A DNA stretch of 64,000 nt. It comes from Bilabrum cf. latius. Lineage: Eukaryota > Bigyra: Bicosoecida > Bigyra > Bicosoecida. Shown piece after piece: positions 49,001-61,000 of the stretch (position 1 is its first letter; every line of letters begins with the position of its first letter). The position numbers were made by a program, and so were the translations under genes. The DNA lies in the NCBI GenBank assembly GCA_965178125.1, contig OZ237753.1, forward strand, positions 310,001 to 374,000. The letters are read 5' to 3'. The notes under the pieces are model-generated. The model saw only the letters and a program-made list of their open reading frames with translations, did not search any database and had not been told where the DNA came from.

Positions 49001-52000
49001 GAGTCAAAACCAACGCCAGAACGAGTCCCAAACACGACAAAGCCAGGTACATCGTCGTCCTAAATGCCCAGCGTGACAAATGCTGATGCCAAAAACTCGC
49101 CACTGTCTGGCGTCTCCAGTCGTAACTCGAGCTCGATAGGCGGACAGCTGCCCGCGCCGCTGGCTTGGTCATTGGGCAGAGCAATAGAGAGCTCAACAGC
49201 AGCATTACCAGCAGCATTATCGCCGATAGTCGTGATGGTCTCTCCGTTTTCGATCATGTCCCGGAAGTCTTGGCCACGGAAGCCAAGAGGCAGCTGCACA
49301 AGACTTGCGCACTGCACATCACTTCCTGGAGGTGCTGCCCCCTCTGGCTTTGCAAGGATCACGCGCGCTCCTCGCGCAGCAGCCCCCTAGGACACACCGA
49401 TTGCGAGCTGCACAGTGCTTCCTTCTTCTGCTAGCATGACAGCCGTGGAGTTTAGGTAGTTTCGGCCGTCTGCACCCATTTGAAGCGTGCTGTCCGGCTC
49501 AAACTCAAACGAGAGAACGCCAAGCGGCCAACTGCCACCGGGAGGCACAGCACCAGTCGCTCGTACCTGCAGGAAAGCGGGCCGCAACGCAGCGGGTGAG
49601 GCACTGGGCGAAGGGGTGCTGCTTGGCTGCACATCGGGCGATTGCGATGGCGCGGCAGGACTGACAGACGCAACCGGCGCACCCACCGAAGGAGAAGCGG
49701 AAGGACTGGCGGTCGCGCTTGCAGATGACGATGACGAAGGGGACGGACCCGGACCACCCATTATAAGCACGTACACAGCCCCATTTCCAGAAAAGCGCTG
49801 ACGCACGACAAGATCACGCCTGCCGTCCCCGTTGATGTCGCCGATTGCGTCACCAGCGGAAAGCCAACCGCCTGTGGTAGCCCCAGAAAGACCAGGCGTG
49901 AGATAGGTGATCTTATCGAACCCTTTCACAAGTGTGCTAGCGTTGAGGTCATTCATGTACAGAATGTACACGGCCCCCGTGTTGGCGGCACCGGTGCTGT
50001 CCAGCCGCGCCCCGACCAGCAAATCAGCATAACCATCTCCGTCCATGTCGCCAGCGTTGGCCACGTGGTATCCAAAATTGGAGCCGGTCTGGATCGTGGT
50101 TTCCGGAAGTCCACCGGCTCCGTTCCCAATGATGTCGTAGGCATCTCCCATAACCTCACCAGCTCGACCTAAATCAAACACGAGGAGCTCGTTCTGAGTG
50201 AATGTCGCCGCAACCACGGTGGCAACAGACCCTGCAGCACGCGGAGGTAATCTTGTCATGCTGAAGGCAAACGAGTTGCCGCTGTATCCAAACAGCCCTT
50301 CGCCGCCAGCACGGCTAATGCGGGCGGTCCGCTTAACAGTGTCATCTCCTCGCATGAACAGGGTATAGATCGTGCCCGAATTACTCCCAACGGACTGCTA
50401 GGGTGCGCTCACGAGCAGATCGTTGAAGCCGTCACCATCCACGTCCCCCACATCGCCAACTATCGCAGACCCGAATTGATCGTCGCTGCTACTCGTGCCT
50501 GCGGGCAGGCCATTCACGCCATTCTCAAGAATGGTTGTATGTGCAACGGTGGCATTCGGATGAAGGCGCATTACAAACACTCGACCGATTCGAGTTGTTC
50601 CTGTCAAAGCGTATCGGCTCTGGCCTGCCACTAGCCGGGGCATGTGGCCATCTGCGCCCGCCGGCTGATCGAATCGCACTGAACTTGTCCCAAAGTAGCT
50701 GTGGTGCGCAGACTGGAGGCCAGTCACGTTGCCTGCCGAGATCGAAAGCTCCTGGCTCCTGGCAACAGTTCCATCCGAATTCAAAAAGAGAATGTGAAGC
50801 GCGCCAGCTGCGTCGATGTGGCCGTCATCGTCAGAAATGGCGTGCACCGCAACCTCTTCTCGGCCGTCTCCGTCAAGGTCGCCGATAGAAAATGCAGCCG
50901 CTCCAAACTGATCGCCTGAATTTAGCGCTGCAGCCGGTAAACCATTCAAGCCGTTCGATATTCTTACCGTCGTGACGATCTCACCCACAGCAGCAGGGGA
51001 TGGCGACGGAGTGGCCGAAGGCACGACTCCCCCCAAGAATGATACTGTCACCTGGCCAAAGGCAGTGCTCATCCGTGGTGGAGCTGCCCCGGCGTGGCCC
51101 GTGACCAGGTCCCTGCGGCCATCCCCGTTAATGTCATCGACGATCGCGATGTGAGACATGAGCTGCCTCCAGCCGCCGAGCCCGGGCGTGGCTTTCGTAA
51201 GCCGATCGAACGATCGCACGACATTCGACTGCAAGCTAGGGTTCAGGTACAGCAGGTAGATTGCTCCAGCGTCAAAGTCTTCGCCAAGAGCCGCCACAGC
51301 CAGATCATCGTTCCCGTCATTATCAAGATCTCCAGCAGCAGAAACCTGGCCGAATTGCGCGCCAGAACGGATCGTGCCGCTTGGAATGCCATTCTGGCCA
51401 TCTGAGATCACCTCTAGCACTCCTATCAAATCACCATTCAATCCAAGCGAAGCAATTGCAATGCCGTTGCTGGATGGCATTCCAACTATCAGGTCTAAAA
51501 TTGCCCCACTTGATCGATTGCGGGGAGGCAGAGCGGCTAGACTCTCGCCCAAACCCGTCCAAGACGTCGGCAAACCCTAAAATGCACCGCCACTCTTCCT
51601 ATCTAGAACGCGAACGCTGCCCACAAAATCACTATTTGTCATCATTAGCAGGAAGACGGCGCCGCTGTCTGCTTGCGGCTACTCATACCCGGGCGCTCCG
51701 ACAGCAATGTCGTTGTACTCGTCTGCATTCAGATCGCCAATGGTGCAATCCAGGTCTGCTCCAAATCGAGAATCGAGTTTGTATAAATTGCTCGGAATGC
51801 CCCCTACTCCCAGTCGCAAGGCCTGACGACCCTACGCCGCGCCATTAGACCGACGCACGTACTGCACCGCGAGGCCAGGTCCCGCGCCGCTGCTGCCGGT
51901 ATGCCCGATGACCACACGAGCTAGTGTAGAATCTTGGTTGCCGTTCGGTTGCTCTAGCCTCCCGACAGAATAAAGTGATGTGCCTACCGCGAAAGGAAAC

Positions 52001-55000
52001 CATCCAGTCGAGCTGGTCCCCTTGATGTGGCTCTTCACGGTCCCGTCAGAATTCATCATCAGCAAGAACACAGACCCAGTGTTTGAATTAAGTTCGTCGT
52101 CGCCCGGCGCCGTCACTGCCAAGTCAGGGATGTCATCGCTGTTCAAGTCGCCGACGCCCGCGACACGACGCCCGAAGCCGTCGCCGTCGGAGAGCGTAAA
52201 CTACGGCAGCCCGCCAGTCGCATCGGTAATCACCTGGGACTCAATGACCGCGCCGTAGGGCTGGGGCGATGCGCTTGGCGTCATTGATGGTGTAACATAT
52301 GGACTTACGGAGCTGCTAGGCGTCACAGACGGTGTAGGAGAAAAGCTCGGGGATGCGAGAGGCGCGGAACCGCCCATAAATGCAATGTACACCTCCCCCT
52401 TACCGCTGTCGACGCTGCTTGCGAGGACGAGTAGGTCCACAGTACCGTCCCCGTTGATGTCAGCAAGCGTGTTGCCGATCATTGCCCTGGTACCGAATTG
52501 GATCCGGTCAAAGTTGGCAGAGGAGATTGTCATAACATCGCGCACAGCATCGGCAGCTGTGGACGGGTTCATGAAGAGAACGTACAAGGCCCCAGTGTTG
52601 GACTGCTGTGCCCCGACCTGCGGCAGACTATCGTGGTACTCGGCACTCACCACGAGGTCCTCCACTCGATCGCCGTCCGCGTCGCCTAGAGATGCAACGA
52701 AGCGCCCGAAATAGTCTCCACCTGCTGTTGAACCTGTAGGCAGCGTGCCAGCAGGGACACCCTCTTCACCGTCCTTGATGACTGACACTGGGGCAGTCAC
52801 AGTGCCATTAATAGACAGAGGCGCGATGACTACAGTTTGAGAGTGGCGGGTTCCAATCACGATGTCAATAGGGTTACCTTGCTGCCTCGGTTTGATAAAG
52901 GTAAACGAGTCGCCAATTAAGTACAGCAAAGGCGAACCTAACGACGAAAGGGAAGCAGCATCTACCGTGGCATAGCTTGCCACTGTGTCGTCGACTGCCA
53001 TCATGAAGATGAAAATGCGGCCTTGATTGCCATTCCAGCCGAACTCGCCCACAGCCAGGTCATTCAAGCCGTCCAGGTCAACGTCACCGATCTCTGATGA
53101 CATGCAGTGCCCAAACTAATCGCTCGATGCTATTGTACTGGCTGGGATCCCCCCGATGCCGTTCTCGATAGGCTGCACCGACTTGGCAGTACCGTTCGAG
53201 TGCATCCTCATGATCAAGATTTTATCTCGGCTACGGAAACCGACGACAAGACGCATGAAGTGCGGATCGTCTCCATTGGGCTGCCTGAATGCCTGCGGAG
53301 ACATGCCGAATCCTCGCCTTGAATCCAAGCTTAAGTCAACCCCGCCGGACGTTGCACTAATCTTCTGGTGTTCCCTGATGGTGCCATTGGGGTGCATGAA
53401 TAGGATGTACAGCGCCCCTGTGTCAGTAGTGTCCACTGTTGGACTATCGTCGTCAAATACTGCGGATACTGCAATATCTACGATGCCGTCTCCATCCAGA
53501 TCTCCAATCGTACTTGCATACTGACCAAACACGTCAAAGTCGTCCAGAGAACCGCGTGGCAGGCCGCCCTTGCCGTCTCCAAGCACAGTCGAGGATACGA
53601 TGATGCCAGGCGGCTCGGGCGTGGTGCTCGGTGATGACGAAACGCTGGGAGTGATGCTCGGAGATGGGGAAGTGCTGGGGGTGGTACTCGGAGATGGGGA
53701 AACGCTGGGGGTGGTACTCGGAGATGGGGAAGTGCTAGGCGAGGGACTCGGGGGAATACCCCCGAGGAAGATCACAAAGGCCGCATCGCTGTCGAGGGCG
53801 CCCACCACGAGGCTGGTCCTCCCGTCTGATCCGAGCCCGCGGATACCTGTAGCCGGCCCGAACTTACTTCCTCCAGCTACAAGTCCGCTCAGCCCTGTCG
53901 TCAATCTCGTCAGCTTGACATGACTCTTAACAGGTACCGCATGCGTGCCGGGATTGAGGTACAGGATGTACAGAGCCCCCGAGTTCGGCCCGGCGCCATT
54001 GTCCGATTTTGCTCCTACCAGCAGGTCCTCAACACCATCCCCATTGAGATCTCCGCACTTGCCCAGCTGACCAAACTCAGAACCTGTCCCGATGCTTCCG
54101 GATGGCATTCCTCCGGCTCCATCTGCAATCAGCTCCACTGTGCCCGGCTCGACGCGTCCGTTGGGTGCGAGGACGAAAAGGACAACCCTGTCTGGGTTCT
54201 GTGCACGTACTGCTAATGTGCTCGCGTTTCCTTCGCTGCGCGGGCTAAGTACAACAATACCGGATCCAAATTGAGTCGTTCCAACAGACATGTCCACTAC
54301 TGAGAGAGGCGAACCGAGGCTGCTGGGTACAAGTTTCGTCAGCGATCTGACCGTATCATCCCCTTGCATGAAGAGCACATACACAGCCCCGTCATTGGTA
54401 CCTGGTGAGTGGCTCTGATGAGCTGCAACGACCATGTCGTTGAGTCCGTCGCCGTCAAGATCCCCCAAGCTGCCATGAAGTTCAGTTCCGAAACGATCAC
54501 CGTTAGCGATTGTGCCGGCTGGTATACCATTCTGCCCATCTTTGATCTGGACCGTGTGAACGACCGTGGCATTTGGCAGCACCCGCATCACATTTACCGC
54601 TTGCAAGTTTCTAAAGCCTCCCAGAAGCCGGGGTAGATGCCCTTGGTCACCGTTCGGCTGATCCAGCCGACCGGGCGACCCAAACCATGAGCCGGAAGGG
54701 AAGCTAGGAATGCCACCGCGAGTCGCCGATATCTTCTGATAGGTGCGCACAGTTCCGTTGGAATGCAAGAAGAGCACGTACAGTGCGCCAGCAGAAGAAC
54801 CACCGTCATTATCGTGCCTAGCCTGGACAGCCACTTCGTCGATACCGTCGCCGTCTAGGTCACCAACATTAGCGACGCGCCCACCGAACTGATCGCCGTT
54901 GTCAAGCTCCCCGGAGGGGAACCCTCCTACTCCGCTTGCGATCTTCAGCGCCGACCGCACCGTTCCAACGGAGGCAGGTGAGGGTGAGGGCGTGGGCGAA

Positions 55001-58000
55001 GGAGTCGCGCTGGGCGAAGGGGTCGGGCTCGGCACCATGCCCCCCATGAAGGCAATGTACGTCGCCCCGCGGTCTATGCCACCAGTGTCGTCCATCCTTC
55101 CAGCGAGAGCAAGATCTATGCGACCGTCGCCGTCAAGGTCTCCGATTGGCAAACAGTTCGACAAGACAGCACCACCAGCCTGCACAACGCCATTCAGTCC
55201 TGGAGATAGGTGCGTAAGCTTTATGAAGCTCTTGACCGGATCAGCTGAGCCGCCTGGGTTGAGGAACAGGATAAACACAGCACCAGAATCCGACTAACCA
55301 GAGCTACTGTCCCGTGCTGCCGTGATGCTCAGGTCAACATGCCCATCGCCATCGAGATCTCCGAGGGCGGATGGCACTGCGCCAAACTTGGATCCTGGCT
55401 GAATGACGCCGTTCGGAATGCCACCTTTGCCGGACTCGATCAGCTCTACCGACCCAGTTATCACAGTCCCGTTCACAGAAAGCCTCGCGATTGCGGCAGA
55501 ATCGGATGCAAGCGACGAGACCACCAGATCGACAGGATTGCCAGGCTGCCGCGGAGAAATCGCCCCAAAGCTCCAACCGAAGCCCGGATTTGATAAAACC
55601 CACCCGAGCTAGCTCAGGCCTCCAAATGCCACGTTAGTCAATATGTTAAAGTCTCGCACCGTATCATTGGCGTGCATGAAGAATATGAATATAGCACCGC
55701 CGTTCGGCTGGGGCTCGTCCCAGCCAGGCGAACTTACAGCTAAATCGTTGAGGCTATCGCTGTCAACGTCGCCGAGATTGCCAGCAACTCCCGATCCAAA
55801 GGCACTGTGCGTGGTCAGAACAGTATCTGGCATACCACCATTTCCGCTATAGATCGCCTGCGTGTGAGCCACAGTGCCGTTGGGGCGCATGCGGAGCACG
55901 TATGCGCGACCGCTGGACGTCGTGACGTCGTCAGCACCATACTGTCCGCAGACCAATCTGGGCATATGACCGTCGTCTCCGTATGGCTGGTCAAAACGAG
56001 CGCACCCGCCAAAGTACGACTCGTTGAACTTGGCGATGTCAGCCCCACCTTCCGACGCGGATATGACCTGGAAGCGCTTTACCGTTCCGTTCCGGTTGAG
56101 GAACAGTACGTAGGCGGCTCCGTTATTGGTCGTATCCGGCTCGTCATGCAAGGCCGCATGGACGACGATGTCAGGAATGCCGTCGTCGTCCAGATCACCG
56201 ATCGGGCTGGCTCTGCCAAACTCGTCGTCATCCGAAAGGGTGTCGTTTGGGATACCCCCGAATCCATCGGCGATCTTGACCGCTGAGACCACGGTGCCAA
56301 CCGGAGCAGGTGAGGGCGAGGGCGTGGGGGTGGGGCTAGGCGTAGCGCTCGGGACGGCACCGCCAATGAAGATCAAGTGCACAGCTCCGCTCTGGAAATA
56401 ACCAACGCCACTAAGCCAGCCACCTGCTGCAATTGTAGCCCTACCGAAGCTGTCCAGTCCCAATATGGTCGTGGGAAAACTTACGCCTGACCCCGCAACC
56501 CAGCTCCCGCTCAGCACCGGGTCCAGCCTTGTGATCTTCGTGTAGTCCCTCACCGGGTCAGTCGACCCTCCCGGGTTGAGATACAGGATATAGATGGCTC
56601 CCGATTCTGTCCCTCCCGTACCGTCTGATCTAGCACCCACAAGCAGGTCCTCCACACCGTCTCCGTCTAGATCACCGCATTTGCCCACTTGGCCGAAGCT
56701 GGACCCGGCCTGCACGCTCCCATCCGGCAAGCCCCCTGCATCGTTGCCCACAGTCTCTAGTGAGCCGAATATCACTCTCCCGTCGCTACCAAGCCGGAAC
56801 AGTGCAATGGACGACAAGCTGGTATCAACTGCCACATCGACCGGATTTCCTTGAGCACGGGGACTCAATGGTGCTATATAGCCGCCAATCGATGTGCTTG
56901 ATGCCACGGGCAGCGCTCCTCCATGTAGCCCACCCCCGGGCGCCGTCGACAGCACGGTATAGTTTTTCACCGTGTCGTTCCCATGCATAAACAGCACGTA
57001 CAGAGCGCCGGCATCGGTGCCTGCCCGGTCGTCCATAGGTGCCCCAACAATGACGTCGCTGTAGCCGTCGCCATCCACGTCGCCCAAGCCGCCACTTAGT
57101 CCCACACCCCACAGGCTGCCAGCCTGAATGGACCCAGCGGGCATGCCCCCTTCTCCGTTCGTAATCTTCTGCGTGTGCAACACTGTTGCATTCGGCAGCA
57201 CCCGCATCACATACAGTGTAACGTGCGTCCTTGCGCCTCCTAGCAGCCGAGGCAGGTGCCCATCGTCTCCGAGGGGCTGATCAAGCCGACCGGGGATCCC
57301 GAATCTGTTGTCTGTCATGATGCTTACATCAGCACCACCCTCCGTCGCGGAGATTTTCTAGAAGTCTCTCACAGTGCCGTTGGGGTGCAGGAAAAGCACA
57401 TACATGGCACCATTGTCTGTGCCACCATCGTCATCACCTTGGGCATGCACAGCTATTTCATCTATTCCGTCGTGGTCCAGGTCACCCACGTTCACCACAC
57501 GGTGCCCAAATTGGTCAACTGCGCCCAACTCTCCGCTAGGAAACCCTCCTATTCCGCTCGCCACCTTCACCGTCGACACCACCGCACCATGTGCGGCAGG
57601 CGACGGTGTGGATGAAGGCGAGGAAGTCGCGGATACTGATGGTGTTGGAGAGGCCGATGCTGTGGGTGTAGGAGACTGTGTCGGAGAGGGGCTCGGGACA
57701 GATCCGCCGAGAGTGACTACGTACACTGCTCCACCCTGTGGGCCTATTGTGTCGTCTGCGGGAGCCCCAAAGACGATGTCCGTCCTCCCGTCCCCATCCA
57801 CATCACCCAAACCAGCAACCGGACCAATCCAGGAGCCAAGTGGTACCACCCCAGCAATTCTAGGCGTCAGCACAGTGATAACGGTATAATTCCTGACTGG
57901 ATCAGTTGATCCACCGGGGTTCATGTACAGAACGTACACAGCTCCCGAGTCAGCACCCCCTGTGTCGTCCAGAAGCGCACCCACCAGCAGGTCCTGGATT

Positions 58001-61000
58001 CCGTCCCCGTCCAAGTCACCGCATGGTCCAATCTGCCCAAACCCTGAGCCCGCTTGAACGCTGCCCGTCGGCATTCCTCCAATCCCATTGCCAATCAGCT
58101 GTACCGACCCTGGGATGGCCGTCCCATTCGCTGCGAGCCGAAACAATGCAATCGTGTTGTTGAACCCCGTACGGAGCGCTACATCCACAGGGTTGCCGGG
58201 CAAACGAGGGGTCAGCGCCTCTACTCCCCATGAGAAAGCAAACGGCCCAGCGCCGCCCAGTGCGCCATCAAATGATCCTCCCGGACCGGGCTGCAGCAAC
58301 GTGTAATCTCTCACCGTGTCGTTCCCACGCATGAATAGCACGAACAGTGCACCTGAGGTGCCGTAGCCCGGAGCACTCACGATGATATCATTTCGCCTGT
58401 CCCCGTCCACGTCACCTAGCTAGTGGCTGCTGATGGCACCCGTGAATAACGCCCCTGCCGGTATAGATCCGGTTGGCATCCCCCCTATACCGTCTGCAAT
58501 CCTTTGCGTGTGTACAATAGTGGCATTCGGCAGCACCCGCATCACGTACAACGCGTTGGGCCCCTCAGTCCCCGCAAGCAGCCGGGGCATGTGCCCGTCG
58601 TCGCCTAGAGGCTGGTCCAGGCGTCCAGGGATACCAAAGTAAATGTTTCCCGTGTACTCCTGAGTGGCATTTGCATCCACGGCCGTAATCTTGTTAAAAT
58701 CCCTCACTGTACCATTTGAGGACAGAAATAGTACGTATATTGCACCGGCATTGATCCGCCCAGTGCTATCGCCAATGGCCTGCACCAGCACCTCATCGAT
58801 ACCGTCTCCATCGATGTCTCCTCCACTTGCCACTCGGTGACCGAAGCGGCTTTGTCCGTGAGAAAGACCCGCCGGCAGACCCCCGAGGCCTTCGCTGATT
58901 GCTGTCACGGATAGCACTGATCCGGGCTCGCCGGGAGCCAGGGCTGTGGGAGATGCTGATGGCGTGGGTGAAGGCGTGGGCGAGCTGCTGGGAGTAGGGC
59001 TTGGGCTTGGTGACGCGAAAAAGGCCGGCCCTACGCGGATCTGGAATATGTACACGGCACCCGCCCTGTATGCACCGGTGCTATCGAACCATGCGGCCGC
59101 AGCCACGCTGAGAGACTGACCATCCCCATCCATGTCCCCCATTACCGCTAGCGCAACGCCTAGGCGGGAGTCATTCATCGTCAAGCTGTTAAGTGCTGGT
59201 ACAGTTGTTGATGAGATCTCCTGCAGTCCAACCGCCAAGCCGTCTGATCTACGCAGCTGCATGATGTACATGGCACCTCGCTTCGAGCCGCCGTTATCTG
59301 CGGTAGACGCGCTGACAACGATCTCAACCAGATCATCGCGTTCCAGGTCACCAAGAACAGCGATCCCTGCACCGAGGCCGCCGTTCGCGTTGAACGTGCT
59401 CGGTCCATACCCCCCGTTCGAGTTCGAATAGAGAGTCGAATTTCGGACGTACAGGCTACCGTTCGAGTGCCTGCCAAATCTCACCAGAAGCACACCTCCT
59501 GTTGGAGTGCCGCTGATTGTGGTGGCAGGCGAGCCCAGCATCAGGTCCGGAACGCCGCCATAGTCTAGCGCCGGCATGCTGACAGGACTCCTGAAATAGT
59601 CTAGTGTGGTCCACCGCTCTAGCCCGCCCCCTGTGGCGGAGCTGATCGTGGTCACCATCCGAACGGTATCATTGGGCGCCAAGTGCAAAATGTAAGCCGT
59701 TGGGGAACCAACTAGAGTAGTTGTGACCACATCCAGCAGCCCATCACCATCCATGTCGTCTACACCGCCTATAGCAAAGCCAAGCAAGCCCTGCGATGGA
59801 ATTAATCCAGATGGCAAGCCGTTGACACCGCTCGAGATGCGCAGGTGAGAGTGCACCAGGCCGGACGAATTGAGCCGCAGCACGTGCAAGGCCCCTTCGT
59901 TGGAATTGAATGCACGCTCACCAACGAACAGCCTCGGCATGCTGGGGTCATCTCCGAGAGGCTGGCCGCTGGGCAAGCTGCCCATGCCTATCCCGAGATT
60001 ACCGGCAAAATCTGTATCAAAGCCGCTGTTGGCATCGGTGCTAGTTGCAGTATCCTTGGCAATGACGCTGTAACTCATGACACTCCCGGATGAGTCCATG
60101 AAGCAGACATAGATCCTGCTTAGACCCGATAATACAACAGCCCCCACGGCCAGATCGTCAATGCCGTTGCCATCCAGGTCGCCCACGTTCGCGATCTCCC
60201 GTCCGAAGCGATACTCACTACCCAGCAGTCCGGAAGGCAGCCCGCCTTCGTTGTTCCGGATAGCAGTTAACCCCATGACAGCCCCGTGGGCAGCAGGGGA
60301 AGGTGAGGGGCTAGCAGTTGTCGATGGAGAGATGCTGGGTGTTGGGCTGGGCGTTGGGCTAGGACTCGGGCTCGGCACCACCCCCTTGATGAAAATGACG
60401 TGGACTGCCCCCCGGTGCGTCCCGCCGGTGCTGTCTTCGTGGGCACCCGCAACAAGGCTGGTCGTGTTCAGACCCCCTAGGCCGCGCACGCCAGCAGCTG
60501 GGCCCATATGAGTCTGGTCGTCCAAGGTCGGGCTTAACACTAGATTCAATTTTGAGAGCTTCACGAAGCGCTTCACCGGATCTACTGACCCGCCTGAAGT
60601 GAGGTACACGACGTAAACTGCGCCTGCGTTAGTGCCACCGCTGTCGTCCCAAGGAGCACCGATCAGAATGTCCTCCACCCCGTCTCCGTCCAAGTCACCG
60701 CACTTGCCAACGGAGGTGATGCCAGCCATCTGGCCGCTCGGTACGCCTCCCAGACCTTCCCCAATGAACTCAAAGGAGCCGGGAATGGCGGAACCATTGC
60801 GGGCCAGCCGAAATAGCACCACCTGATTGATGGTTAGATCTGCGAGCAGAGCAATGTCCACCGGATTCCCAGGCAATCTAGGGCTTAACGCCATCACGGA
60901 AGTTGACAACCGGTTTCCGGAATCGGCCCAGGTGCCCACAAGGCTACCACCATTGCCACCATGCAGCACAGTGAAATTCTTCACCGTGTCATTCGCGCGC